From: an uncultured Pseudomonadota bacterium
Lineage (GTDB): Bacteria; Bdellovibrionota_B; Oligoflexia; Oligoflexales; CAIYRB01
Assembly (NCBI GenBank): GCA_903928445.1
Contig: CAIYRB010000053.1
Location: 1 to 56,444 of the forward strand
Direction: 5' to 3'
DNA: 56,444 bases
Positions 36,835 through 45,898 of the stretch are shown piece after piece (the stretch's first letter is position 1; the number at the start of each line of letters is the position of its first letter). Made by a program: the position numbers and the translations under genes. The notes under the pieces are model-generated. The model saw nothing but the letters and a program-made list of their open reading frames with translations. It was not told where the DNA came from and did no database searches.

Positions 36835-37079
36835 AAAACCACTGGCAGGCGTCGCCTACCAGGTCATACTAAGCCCCTATCACCATGGTGAAGAGAGCAG
36901 GGTTTATATCAAAGGTCCCGCGATCCTTGAAGCACCTTTTTCACTTTCGAGCCAAATAATCCTGGTGCCACGGCCGGCAAGCAGGCTTTTCGGCCCAGGC
37001 AACCCCCTGATTTTTAGAATCATTCATCTCAGGGTTAAAGTTTTGCGCGAAAGTGACGATATTCTATCCATGCTTGTCT

Positions 37080-37089
37080 AGGAGCTCCT
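37080..37089 (+). promoter_or_regulatory. Shine-Dalgarno inside a palindrome
   Basis: AGGAGCTCCT is a perfect 10-bp palindrome placed directly before the ATG at 37090. It contains the GGAG ribosome-binding site, with five-base spacing. It could bind a dimeric protein or pair between transcripts; function is inference. Confidence 0.5.
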
Positions 37090-37482
37090 ATGCAGCCTAG
37101 TGACCTACCCTTTCGACGCATCGACCCCCGATCCGAAGTCCCCGACGCTCAGGTGCGGGGGATTTTGGTCGAGGCGCATGGCAAAGCGCAGAGCCCGTTT
37201 GCCGTTTGGGATATTTCCGACCAGGGCCTACGCCTTTGGGTGCCAACGCCGTTGCAACGCGGCAATACGGTGAAAGCGACCATCGCCAAGCCTTTTGTCT
37301 TCCTCATCGAGGGTGAGGTGCGCTGGTGCCGCGAGGCGGTCGAACAAGGTGGCTACTTTGTCGGCGTCCAAGTGCTGACCAATTTTGTCCGCTTGGAATC
37401 GCTTCACGCCGAGATGGTGGCCAAGCAAAGCAAGGCGGACGCTGAGGCCCAGGGTCGCCAGGATGGCCGGGAGCCAGACTAA
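37090..37482 (+). CDS. PilZ domain protein
   Basis: A protein of 130 residues that is mostly one PilZ-like domain: FAVWDISDQGLRLWV carries the DxSxxG element, followed by beta strands (TVKATIAKPFVFLIEGEVRW and GYFVGVQVL). An upstream Arg pair (FRRIDPRSE) may provide the RxxxR part, so c-di-GMP binding is plausible but not certain. The C-terminus is a charged helix. A strong ribosome-binding site lies in a palindrome. A very large hairpin starts five bases after the stop. Confidence 0.72.
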   Translation: MQPSDLPFRRIDPRSEVPDAQVRGILVEAHGKAQSPFAVWDISDQGLRLWVPTPLQRGNTVKATIAKPFVFLIEGEVRWCREAVEQGGYFVGVQVLTNFVRLESLHAEMVAKQSKADAEAQGRQDGREPD

Positions 37483-37487
37483 GAGGC

Positions 37488-37594
37488 TGTCCGAAAATTC
37501 CGTGTCTCCCTACTTCCGCGTCTCTGTGGTTAAATTGGGCGTTTGGGTTTGACCACGGAGGCGCGGAAGTAGGGAGACACGGAATTTTCGGACA
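37488..37594. repeat. 43-bp inverted repeat, MITE-like or bidirectional terminator
   Basis: Arms 37488-37530 and 37552-37594 are complementary over 43 positions, with only two G-U pairs, around a 21-base loop. The element sits exactly between the stop codons of convergent genes (37482 and 37614). Its outer ends read TGTCCGAAAATTCC and the reverse complement. The size is far more than a terminator needs, which suggests a palindromic mobile or REP-type element used as a terminator. Confidence 0.85.
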
Positions 37595-37613
37595 TGTTCT
37601 AAGGTCGCCGCCG

Positions 37614-38594
37614 CTACGGCGATAACGACTTCGCCCAGGCCACCACTTGCGCGTCGAGCCAGCGCCGGTCGCCAAGGGCCGTCACCTCGTGGCTTATAAA
37701 GCCCATATGTCCGCCCCCGTCCTCAACGCGCAAGGTCGTCTGCGCCGACAAGCGCAAGCCAGCAAACGACGCGACCGGGACGATAGGATCGTCGGCCGCA
37801 GCGAGGATAAGCGTCGGTAGCTCGATGTGCGCCAGCACATCCTTGGCGGAGCTGAGCGCATAATATTCATCGCGGCTGGCAAAGCCAGCAACCGGCGCCG
37901 TGTAGGCTTCATCAAACTGGCGTAAGTTTAGGCCGTGCCGCAGTGGCCGGCGTTCCTTGGGTGCACGGCGCGCCTCATGTGCTAGCGCCTGACGCGTGAC
38001 ATGAAAGCTGAAGAATCGATCGATATGCCAATTGCTCGGCCGCATCAAAGCCTGGGAGCTGCGCTCCAGATCGACCGCCGGACAGACGGCCAGAGCTTGG
38101 ACCAGGTGCGGGTGCGAGGCGGCATCGGTGATGCCTAGGTAGCGAAGGAGTAGGTTCCCAGACAGCGAGTAGCCGACGACCGCACAGCTCCGCCCAGGCC
38201 AGGTGCGCTGGATATAAGCAAGGGTCGCCGCCAAGTCGGCGGTGCGCCCGGAATGATAGATATGACGCGCCTGATCCAGCGCCGCCGGGCCGCAGCCGCG
38301 GTGATTAAAGCGCAACACACTAAATCCATGTTTATTTAGGAGATAGCATTGCCGGCGGATATAACTCGATTCGCCGGACCCACCCAAGCCGTGCATAAGC
38401 AGGATCAATGGTTTGCTGCCGTCGTCGCCTTGCGCCCAATCAATGCCAAGCACCAGGTGATCGCCGTCAGGTAACGGGATCCTTTCATAGCGCGTGCCGG
38501 ACCACCGCGGCGCGCCACCAAACAGGGTCGCGGCCATAGTTTGCAATTGCCCCGTGGGGAGTAGTCGGTGGCTGATAAACGGTCGAGGATCCAT
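37614..38594 (-). CDS. YheT-family alpha/beta hydrolase
   Basis: A protein of 326 residues with HGLGGSGESSYIRR near the N-terminus (oxyanion region), the nucleophile elbow GYSLSGN, Asp in AADDPIVP and His in GGGHMGF. This is the full triad in the order and context of the YheT/UPF0017 family, an esterase-like group of uncertain physiological substrate. The length is normal. The ribosome-binding site is weak. It lies 30 bp downstream of the SGNH hydrolase gene, so it may be the last gene of that operon. Confidence 0.87.
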   Translation of the reverse strand: MDPRPFISHRLLPTGQLQTMAATLFGGAPRWSGTRYERIPLPDGDHLVLGIDWAQGDDGSKPLILLMHGLGGSGESSYIRRQCYLLNKHGFSVLRFNHRGCGPAALDQARHIYHSGRTADLAATLAYIQRTWPGRSCAVVGYSLSGNLLLRYLGITDAASHPHLVQALAVCPAVDLERSSQALMRPSNWHIDRFFSFHVTRQALAHEARRAPKERRPLRHGLNLRQFDEAYTAPVAGFASRDEYYALSSAKDVLAHIELPTLILAAADDPIVPVASFAGLRLSAQTTLRVEDGGGHMGFISHEVTALGDRRWLDAQVVAWAKSLSP

Positions 38595-38624
38595 ACCTGA
38601 AAACCCGCTGTTTTTACATCAAAA

Positions 38625-39902
38625 TTAGTTTGCCTTTAGCTTGCCCTCGACGCCGTTGATGCCGCTTAGCATCGCCTCAGCCACCTTAGCTTGGCCAAGT
38701 ATCGACAGGTGAAAACAATCCTGGCCAATGTCTTCGCCAAGAAACTTCACACGACCCGTCTCTTCAAGAAAGTGTAGGCGCAGCGCCGGAGCACCCACCT
38801 CCCCGGCTTTCGCCGTCTGGGCCGTCGTCACCCGCTGCAGGGCCTGCACTTGCTGCTCGCGAAAGGACCGAATGCGATTGGCTAAGGCGTGGACCTCCTC
38901 CTCATGGGCCCTACCCTCGCCCGGCGAGAACAAGGTCGTACAAAAGCCGGCTGGACTTGGCGGCATCACCAGCGAGAAGTACCAGGCCTCCGGTGAGTTG
39001 GCGGCGTCCCCGGAGACGGGCTTGGTACGCAAGGCCTCGGCTTGTTCGGCGGTGGGCCGAAAGCCGCGCTGACGCAGGTCGCGGCAGGTAGACTCGCCGC
39101 CAAAGGCGCGCACCTTCTTGGCTAAGATCGATTCCGACGTCAGCAGCTGCAGGATGTTCATATGTGCAGCTAAATAAATATCGCTGCCACCGGGCGCCGC
39201 TTTGGCATTGCGCAGTAGGTAGCGCAAACCCCGTTCGACATCTTGGCCATAATCCTCAGCCGACGTGACCTCCGCCATCGACGCACCGCACAAATCGTTG
39301 CCGGTGTAAAAGATCACCAAGCGCGGCGGCAACACCCCGCCATTCGCCTCAAGAACGCGGTCGATGTGGCGACTCATCCGCTCGACGCGAGCGCCGTCCT
39401 CGCCACCGATGGCCAACTGTGCCGGCGGCACGCCGAGGCGGAGGGCCAATAGGTAACCCCATGAGTACTCGACGGTGTCGAGATAACTGCGCGAGATCGA
39501 CTGCAGCGCATTGCGCCAGATCCAGTCGGGTCCACCGAAGAATTCGCGCGAGGTCGGCCACAGCCGTTGCGGCGCTGGTAGGGGATCGACCAGGCCGTTG
39601 TTAAAACCATTAGGGAGGTCGGCAACCTTCGCCGAGACCGTCACGCTACCGTTAAAAATATCCCACAGCACGCGCCCATCGAAGGCCAAGGCCGGATGCG
39701 TCACGGCACCCGTCGACAGGCTGTCGCCAATGGTCGCCATGGTCACGCCAGGTCGCGGCGCTGCAGCCGGGTCTGCCGCGGCGGCCAGATGCGACGGACA
39801 GACGCCGAAGGTCAGGCACAGTAGCCCACCAAGTAAACCGCCTGTGCGGAGGCTCGTCCGCCAACCATAAGTGCTTTGCCACACCAAAGAAGGGCTCATC
39901 AT
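38625..39902 (-). CDS. Exported SGNH/GDSL-family lipase or esterase
   Basis: About 425 residues from ATG 39902, which overlaps the upstream kinase gene by four bases (ATGA); the longer open frame upstream lies inside that gene. A signal segment (LLGGLLCLTFGVCPSHLAAA) precedes GDSLSTG (block I Ser), a central GGEDGAR (block II Gly), FYTGNDLC (block III Asn) and DCFHLS (block V Asp/His). The order and the TGND motif recall phospholipase-B1-like members of the superfamily. The substrate is unknown. Confidence 0.82.
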   Translation of the reverse strand: MMSPSLVWQSTYGWRTSLRTGGLLGGLLCLTFGVCPSHLAAAADPAAAPRPGVTMATIGDSLSTGAVTHPALAFDGRVLWDIFNGSVTVSAKVADLPNGFNNGLVDPLPAPQRLWPTSREFFGGPDWIWRNALQSISRSYLDTVEYSWGYLLALRLGVPPAQLAIGGEDGARVERMSRHIDRVLEANGGVLPPRLVIFYTGNDLCGASMAEVTSAEDYGQDVERGLRYLLRNAKAAPGGSDIYLAAHMNILQLLTSESILAKKVRAFGGESTCRDLRQRGFRPTAEQAEALRTKPVSGDAANSPEAWYFSLVMPPSPAGFCTTLFSPGEGRAHEEEVHALANRIRSFREQQVQALQRVTTAQTAKAGEVGAPALRLHFLEETGRVKFLGEDIGQDCFHLSILGQAKVAEAMLSGINGVEGKLKAN

Positions 39903-41329
39903 GTAGACATCATCTGACGCGCCAACCCCGGCAACTTCATACCCAGCGCCACCAGTTCGCGCAGACTTGGGCGCGCCGCGCGCAGCAAGACCGGCGTCGC
40001 CACCCGCGACAAGGACACGCTCGGATCGATGCCGCGCGCTAGGCCCTCGATCGTCACCAGGCTTTTGGCCATCATCAAGAGGCCATCCGGGACGGGGATG
40101 TTCAACCGCTCGGCGCTCTTGAGACAAGCTTCGAACAAGGCCTGCAGCGACGGCTTTTTGCTCGGGTCTTCGCGGCCCTTTTTGATCATCTGCGTCACCG
40201 CCTTCAATTCGCTATGGACGGCCTCGCGGGAGACCCGCCGGCCGCTTTCTTCGCCCATCGCCACTAATGCATCGACCAGGCGCTCAAGATCAAGCGATAT
40301 CACCGCTTTTAAAATGGCGGCGATGTAGCGGCGGTCGCTGTCGAGGAGTTCGCCGGACAGGCCCCAGTCGAACAAACCGACTTCGCCGGTCTCGGTCAGG
40401 ATCAAGTTGCCAGCGTGGGGGTCGGCGTGAAACAGGCCCAGCTCAAAGACTTGGACCAAAAGTTCGGACAGCATGGTCTTGGCCAACTTCTGCCGCATCG
40501 CCGCCCCCACCTCGACTCGACCGGCGACGATATCGGCGAGTGAGGTGCCGATGAAGCGTTCCACGGTCAGCACGTCCTCAGAGCAAAAACGCTCGTTGAC
40601 GGCGGGAATGACCAGCAGCTTTTGCCTTTTGCTGCGCAGCTTCTCCTGCACCTTTAGGATGGTGGCGCGCTCGCGACCAAGCGAGATCTCGAGGCGAAAG
40701 CCTTGGGTGAGTTCGCGCAGCTCCTTGATGAGGCGTCTGGATACGGCGGTGACCGCCATGGGGGTCAACAGGTCAGCAGCCTGCTCCATGGCCGCGACGG
40801 ATTCCATCAGGCGTTTTTTGGCCGCCGGCTTGACCACCTTGATGACCCATTGCCTCCCGTCGCTGTCGGTCGCGCCGTGCACTTGCGCCAGCGAGGCAAC
40901 GCCGAGCGGCTGGCTATCCACCTTCAGCTCCGTACGCCAAAGCGGAATCTCGCGATCGAGGATCAAGGCCACCTCGCTAAAGGGCATCGGCGGCCAATCC
41001 TTGTACAGCCGGGTCAAGCGCAGACTATCGGCAACCTCATGCAAGGGTGGTGACAGACGGCTGAGAATCATCTGCCCGGCCTTGCCATAGATCGGACCGA
41101 GTTCGTTAAACAGACGCAGCGCGTTATCGCCGAAGGTGTCGCACAGACGCTCCTCGCTCAGCACACGGTCAAAGGACGGCTCACTGATCAATTGCCGGAT
41201 TAAGCTCAGCGGCAGGCCAAACACGCCAAAGCGCCACCACGCCAGCGACAGTCGCCCAGCCTCACGGGCCAAGGCTAGTGAGGATGGCGATGACGCAGAT
41301 GCGGACACGGTTGAGGCGGCTGCGGTCAT
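39899..41329 (-). CDS. UbiB/ABC1 (AarF)-family atypical kinase
   Basis: About 476 residues from ATG 41329 (GGGACC upstream); the frame extends to 41410 but with an unlikely Arg-rich N-terminus. UbiB signatures are GPIYGKAGQM (KxGQ), SLAQVHGA (Ala-rich loop), VIKVVKP (Lys), HADPHAGNL (catalytic/metal region) and LFDWG (DFG-like). Family members support coenzyme Q synthesis or lipid handling, usually with C-terminal membrane helices; such helices are not obvious here. It is translationally coupled to an exported SGNH hydrolase, which is unusual context. Confidence 0.87.
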   Translation of the reverse strand: MTAAASTVSASASSPSSLALAREAGRLSLAWWRFGVFGLPLSLIRQLISEPSFDRVLSEERLCDTFGDNALRLFNELGPIYGKAGQMILSRLSPPLHEVADSLRLTRLYKDWPPMPFSEVALILDREIPLWRTELKVDSQPLGVASLAQVHGATDSDGRQWVIKVVKPAAKKRLMESVAAMEQAADLLTPMAVTAVSRRLIKELRELTQGFRLEISLGRERATILKVQEKLRSKRQKLLVIPAVNERFCSEDVLTVERFIGTSLADIVAGRVEVGAAMRQKLAKTMLSELLVQVFELGLFHADPHAGNLILTETGEVGLFDWGLSGELLDSDRRYIAAILKAVISLDLERLVDALVAMGEESGRRVSREAVHSELKAVTQMIKKGREDPSKKPSLQALFEACLKSAERLNIPVPDGLLMMAKSLVTIEGLARGIDPSVSLSRVATPVLLRAARPSLRELVALGMKLPGLARQMMST

Positions 41330-41424
41330 AGTGGTCCCGTTCCTATTCCTGATTCGAGTGCCGGTTCGAGTTCGCCATTTTGATCGACTTCGCATAATAT
41401 AACCAATCATACGAGGACGACGCG

Positions 41425-42201
41425 ATGAAGACCAAGGCCGAGATTGTAAAAAGTTGGCTGCCCCGTTACACCGGTACGCCTATCGAGGATTTTGGCGAGT
41501 ATATCCTGCTCACCAATTTTTCGAATTACGTCGATAAATTCGCCCTGCGTTTTGGTACGCCGATCCTGGGCCTCGGCCGCGCCATGCAGACGTCGACCCA
41601 CCAGCCCTCTGGGTTGTCGATCATCAACTACGGCATGGGTTCGGCCAATGCGGCGACCATCATGGATCTGCTGTCGGCCGTCAAGCCCAAGGGCGTGCTG
41701 TTCCTGGGCAAGTGCGGTGGGGTCAAGCACACCGCTGAGCTTGGCCACTTCATTCTGCCGATCGCCGCGGTGCGCGGAGAGGGCACCTCGAACGACTACA
41801 TGCCGGCCGAGGTTCCGGCCATGCCATCGTTCAAACTACATAAGTTCGTCTCCGAGAAGATCGTCGAAGCGAACATCGAATACCGCACCGGGGTCATCTA
41901 CACGACCAATCGCCGGGTGTGGGAGCACGACGATGAGTTCAAGGACAAGCTCAAGCGGATGCGGGTGATCGGCGTCGATATGGAGACGGCGACGATTTTT
42001 ACCGTCGGTATCGCCAACGACATCCCGCGTGGCGCGCTGCTACTGGTCTCGGATCGACCAATGACCCCCGAAGGGGTAAAGACCGAGACCAGTGACCGGG
42101 CCGTCACCGAGCGCTATGTCGATCTCCATTTGGACATCGGCATTCGCGCCATGACAGAGATCGGCGTCAACGGCGAGCAGATCAAACACTTCACCTACTG
42201 A
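41425..42201 (+). CDS. amn: AMP nucleosidase (short form)
   Basis: A nucleoside-phosphorylase-fold enzyme of 258 residues that would hydrolyse AMP to adenine and ribose 5-phosphate. Visible motifs are LGLGRAMQT, NYGMGSANAATIMDLL, FLGKCGGVK, the substrate-binding VDMETATIF, and LLLVSDRPM with the acid Asp. It lacks the N-terminal extension of the long E. coli enzyme (484), matching the short putative AMP nucleosidase group. The start is ATG after GAGGACGA. It is divergent from the UbiB-like gene. Confidence 0.85.
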   Translation: MKTKAEIVKSWLPRYTGTPIEDFGEYILLTNFSNYVDKFALRFGTPILGLGRAMQTSTHQPSGLSIINYGMGSANAATIMDLLSAVKPKGVLFLGKCGGVKHTAELGHFILPIAAVRGEGTSNDYMPAEVPAMPSFKLHKFVSEKIVEANIEYRTGVIYTTNRRVWEHDDEFKDKLKRMRVIGVDMETATIFTVGIANDIPRGALLLVSDRPMTPEGVKTETSDRAVTERYVDLHLDIGIRAMTEIGVNGEQIKHFTY

Positions 42202-42247
42202 ATCTACGGAATCTACGGAACATACTGAACCTGTTGACCAGCGGCGC

Positions 42248-43552
42248 ATGCACGGCGTCTCAGCCGTCCCTTGGAGTCGAGCCTTGAGCCTACGGCAGGC
42301 CTTTTACGCGGTACTATGCAGCTTCGCCTGGGCATCCCTTAGCCCTGGCCAAGAGGCCCCTAGGCCGGGCGCGGCCAGCAGCATGCCGCCATCCAAGACC
42401 ATGCTGCTCGCGGGCACGCCACACCGCGTCCAGGCTTATAAACTCGAAAGCATCGAGATCAGCGGCTCGACCCGGCTGACCAATGAGCAGCTGATGCAAG
42501 AAATGGGCCTGGTACGGGGGATATCGCTAGACGACAATCTAGTGATGAACACCCGCACTCGGCTGCTCGGCCTGGGCCTGTTCAAATCAGCGATCTTGAT
42601 GATGCGCCGAGGCACCAAGCCGGGACTGGCTAAGCTGATCGTCGAGGTCGAGGATGACGACAATGTCCTCAGCGACTGGGCGGTGGGCGGCGAGCTGGCC
42701 GTCACCCTTGACGACAGCAGCGTCCCCACCTCAGACCCGAATACGGCGCCGATGGACTACCGCTTGAGCCTCGTTGGACGCAATTTATTCACCGACCTGC
42801 ACCGCGGCGCGATGACGCTCGACCTCGACAGCACCGGGTCGTTAAAGGCTGGGCAAATCGCCTACGGTTTGCCACGCTTCACCCAAGAAGACTCACAATT
42901 TGACGCGCAACTGGCGGTGGTCTCGCCATACTACCGCTACCTCGATGTGCTGGGGTTTGGCGGCCGTGGTGAAGGCCTTTGGTCCTATACCCTGCCGGGA
43001 CTTGGCGAAATCCAATATGGCGCGGCGATGTACGTCAACCGCAGTCCGGACTATGCCGTGCGTGGCTTTCCCGACTCGGTGGCGGGACCGAAGGTGGCTT
43101 TTTACCGGGAGACGCGCCTACACGGGTTCTTTCCCGGAGCTGGCGACTTAGCTGGCGCCTCGATCCTGGCCTCCGTCACCGACCCAGTGCATTCCGTGCT
43201 CGAATTCAATCTGGCCCACACTTGGGACCTCGCGAGCGTGCTTTTTACGACGCTTGAAGGTCGCGCGCTGGCCGTCGGCAGCAGGGGCTATTCCTACCGG
43301 CTCGAAGCACGCACCGATCTGGCCTTGGGTCGGTCCACTCCCGATGCGGATCAGGCGGCCTTGTTTATGCGCCTGCGCGGTGGCCAAGACGGCTTCGGCG
43401 CCACCCACTTAGTCGGCTCCGAGGCGATCATCGGTCTGCGCTATCACAGCTCCGGCTTCATCGCCGAATTAGCCGTACGCTTCACCCACTCACCCACCGG
43501 CCTCGCGCCAAAGAACCTCGGTGCAGCGGCCGTAGAAGCGAGGGACCGGTGA
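42248..43552 (+). CDS. POTRA-containing outer-membrane barrel protein (BamA/TamA/ShlB-like)
   Basis: A protein of 434 residues with a signal peptide, then one POTRA-like domain (about 60-140: YKLESIEISGSTRLTNEQL...RLLGLGLFKSAILMM...LIVEVEDDD). A Gly/aromatic-rich barrel region follows to residue 425. It is much shorter than BamA (five POTRAs, about 800 residues) and lacks an obvious terminal Phe, so it is a reduced Omp85-like protein whose substrate is unknown. The stop overlaps the next start (GTGA), so it is coupled to the DUF4390-like gene. Confidence 0.75.
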   Translation: MHGVSAVPWSRALSLRQAFYAVLCSFAWASLSPGQEAPRPGAASSMPPSKTMLLAGTPHRVQAYKLESIEISGSTRLTNEQLMQEMGLVRGISLDDNLVMNTRTRLLGLGLFKSAILMMRRGTKPGLAKLIVEVEDDDNVLSDWAVGGELAVTLDDSSVPTSDPNTAPMDYRLSLVGRNLFTDLHRGAMTLDLDSTGSLKAGQIAYGLPRFTQEDSQFDAQLAVVSPYYRYLDVLGFGGRGEGLWSYTLPGLGEIQYGAAMYVNRSPDYAVRGFPDSVAGPKVAFYRETRLHGFFPGAGDLAGASILASVTDPVHSVLEFNLAHTWDLASVLFTTLEGRALAVGSRGYSYRLEARTDLALGRSTPDADQAALFMRLRGGQDGFGATHLVGSEAIIGLRYHSSGFIAELAVRFTHSPTGLAPKNLGAAAVEARDR

Positions 43553-44277
43553 AGCTCCACATCACCTTAGGCCGCTACAAGGGGGCAGTAGGCAGGCGAC
43601 TCGCCCTCACCTGCGCCGTCATCTTCGGCTGTGGCGCGGCCGCCACGGCCCAAGCGAGTGACCCGGTGCTGGTGGCGCTGGGTCAATGGCAGTTCAAAGC
43701 CGGCAAGCCACTGCTGGTCGTGCCGCTTGAAGGCGCGCTGACGCCTAAACAAAAAAGCATCATCAATGGTGGCTTCACCACGGTCAGCCAGCTCGAGGTT
43801 CGCGAGGCCAAGGACGGCGAGGATGACAGCGGACGGATCGTCTATAAGGTGCGCTGTTCCGTCAAGTTCGACGCGTGGGAAGAGACCTACGATATCGCCC
43901 ATCTCGACGACGCGCCACGCCCGGCGCTGGTCAAGCGTCTGAGCGAATACGGCGACCTCTGCCTCAAGGCGGAGATCAATGACCCGCAGTGGCTCGGTCG
44001 CTTCAGCCAGGACGGCGGCACCTTGTATGCGCTGTTAGTCGTCAAACAAATGTCTACGGATGAAGCCGCGAAGATCAAGGAGTGGCTGATTCAGCAGCAG
44101 TCCGGCGTCATGCAGAGCCTGTTCTCGCACATGCTCGGAGAGCTGACGGTCAATCAATCGTCCAAGTTCAAGATCAGCGTCCCGCCTCGGCCACGTGACG
44201 GCGGCGCCCAGCAAGGCGCGCCGCTGCGCTTTGGCCGGACGATTGCGAATCCGGTAAACCTTCCGGGTCAAGGTTGA
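43549..44277 (+). CDS. DUF4390-like periplasmic protein
   Basis: A protein of 242 residues starting at GTG, overlapping the barrel gene by four bases. The signal peptide ends near TAQASD. The core (LVVPLEGALTPKQKSIINGGFTTVSQLEV, then VRCSVKFDAWEETYDI) resembles DUF4390, a periplasmic domain that in other proteobacteria lies next to NtrY-type kinases, as here (nine bases before the kinase gene). It may supply a periplasmic signal to the kinase; this is inference from context, and the family match is from memory of its pattern. Confidence 0.6.
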   Translation: MKLHITLGRYKGAVGRRLALTCAVIFGCGAAATAQASDPVLVALGQWQFKAGKPLLVVPLEGALTPKQKSIINGGFTTVSQLEVREAKDGEDDSGRIVYKVRCSVKFDAWEETYDIAHLDDAPRPALVKRLSEYGDLCLKAEINDPQWLGRFSQDGGTLYALLVVKQMSTDEAAKIKEWLIQQQSGVMQSLFSHMLGELTVNQSSKFKISVPPRPRDGGAQQGAPLRFGRTIANPVNLPGQG

Positions 44278-44286
44278 GGTGACGCG

Positions 44287-45879
44287 GTGAACTATGCACC
44301 TAGTGACGGTCCTTCGGACCAGGCGAATCATCCAGTCCCTGCCGCCATGGCAGGCCCGTTGCCGCTTAAGGCAGCGCCTAACGGCCCTCGACTAAGCGAC
44401 AAACTACGCCTGCGGTGGTTTGAATCATGGATCATCCGCGCCGCGATCATCGCCACCATGATCCTGTTTCTTGGCTATGCCAGCAGCGCCTTTTTTGCCT
44501 TCGAAAGCATCGAGGGGGTCGCCCGTCTGGCCCACGACCAGAGCATCGAAGACACCTTGGGTGCCTACCAGAACAGTCTCAAGCGCGTGCATGCGTTAGA
44601 GCAAGATCTGCTGCTGGTACGGCTGCGCGACTATCTGGCCGAGTGGCAGCAGCACTCGCCCAAGCAACCGCCGACGGCCTCCGATCTGCTGCGCTGGGCA
44701 GGTCAGCAAAACCTGACCACTATGGGTGAGATCAAGGACCTACGCATCGTCCCGGCCAGCGGCCCTGAGCCTGCTGGTAAGCATGGACCGGCCTGGATCG
44801 ACAAGGAACGTCTGCGTCTGGGCGACATGCTGCTCGAGTTTCCCAAAGGTCCGGTCTACGAAAACTTTCAAGCCGTCGGCGCCATCCGCCAGCGCTACCA
44901 GCTGCTCGGCGTCAAGCTTGACAGCGAGATCAGGCCGACCTTGATCCGCGCGACGACGACGATTCTCATCGTCAGTTTTTTGCTCCTTCTCAGCATCTTC
45001 ATCCTCTACGCGAGGCGTTTTCGCACCCGTATTCTTGAGGTGACGGAGGGGTTCATCGTTTGGTCCGAGCGCGATTCCAGCTTTCGCTTTCACGACCGCT
45101 ATAGCGGCGAGCTTCGGCTGATCACCGTGCAGTTCAACGCTATGGCCGGTGAGGTCGAGGCCAACCGCCAACGCAGCCTCTACTTAGAGAAGATCGCCTC
45201 GTGGCAGATCATCGCCCGCAAGCTCGCGCACGAGATCAAAAACCCGCTGACGCCGATCCAGATGATGGTGTCGCAGCTAAAGCGGCGCTATAAAGGCGAC
45301 GACCCGGCCTTCGCGAAAATCCTCGACGAGGCCCAGGTGATCATTACGGAGGAAGTCGCTGGACTGCGGCGGATGGTCGATAACTTCTCGGAGTTTGCCC
45401 GTCTGCCTGAGCCCGATCCTCACGTCCGCGATATCGTCCCGCTGTGCCGCCATGTTCTTGAGTTGCAGCGCAATGTCTACGAGCAGCATCAATTTCACTT
45501 CGAGAGTGCACTTGCCCAGTGCTATTGCCTGATCGACGAAGACCTGATTCGCCAGGTCCTGATCAACCTCATCAAAAACGCCGCCGAGGCCTGCGCCGAT
45601 GCGCCGACGGATATCGCCGTGTTGGTCGAGGAGCAGCATAGCAACGTCTTGATCAAAGTCCGCGACCACGGCCCAGGCATTCCGCCTGAGCTCACTGCGC
45701 GCATCTTCGAGGCATACTTCACAACCAAGCACACCGGGCCCAATCCCGGCATGGGCCTTGGACTCGCCGTCTGCCAAAAGATCATTTTGGATCACGGCGG
45801 ACGCCTGAGCGTCATCAGCAAACCGGGAGAAACCATCTTTACCATCCAGCTACCGCGGCGTAAAAACGAACCAACCTAG
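44287..45879 (+). CDS. NtrY-like sensor histidine kinase
   Basis: A protein of 530 residues starting at GTG. It has a cytoplasmic N-terminal tail, membrane helix 1 (46-68), a periplasmic domain (69-222), helix 2 (225-242), a HAMP segment (about 243-295), a HisKA domain with HEIKNPL and H315, and a HATPase domain with IKNAAEA, DHGPGIP and GMGLGLAVCQ. HEIKNPLTPIQM is characteristic of NtrY. No PAS domain is evident. The response regulator NtrX-like gene starts 19 bp downstream. Periplasmic input may come from the DUF4390-like and POTRA proteins. Confidence 0.9.
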   Translation: MNYAPSDGPSDQANHPVPAAMAGPLPLKAAPNGPRLSDKLRLRWFESWIIRAAIIATMILFLGYASSAFFAFESIEGVARLAHDQSIEDTLGAYQNSLKRVHALEQDLLLVRLRDYLAEWQQHSPKQPPTASDLLRWAGQQNLTTMGEIKDLRIVPASGPEPAGKHGPAWIDKERLRLGDMLLEFPKGPVYENFQAVGAIRQRYQLLGVKLDSEIRPTLIRATTTILIVSFLLLLSIFILYARRFRTRILEVTEGFIVWSERDSSFRFHDRYSGELRLITVQFNAMAGEVEANRQRSLYLEKIASWQIIARKLAHEIKNPLTPIQMMVSQLKRRYKGDDPAFAKILDEAQVIITEEVAGLRRMVDNFSEFARLPEPDPHVRDIVPLCRHVLELQRNVYEQHQFHFESALAQCYCLIDEDLIRQVLINLIKNAAEACADAPTDIAVLVEEQHSNVLIKVRDHGPGIPPELTARIFEAYFTTKHTGPNPGMGLGLAVCQKIILDHGGRLSVISKPGETIFTIQLPRRKNEPT

Positions 45880-45898
45880 GCCTCAACCGGACTGAACC

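Noticed and set aside
36946..37079. Promoter search upstream of the PilZ gene
   Set aside because: The region is AT-rich with a TATTCT-like box, but no -35 element at acceptable spacing was found.
42195..42225. Short direct repeat of AATCTACGG after the amn stop codon
   Set aside because: Only two 9-base units in a gap of 46 bases; no sign of function beyond slippage.
45277..45795. Minus-strand frame opposite the NtrY-like kinase
   Set aside because: It is antisense to the conserved HisKA and HATPase motifs and has no family resemblance.
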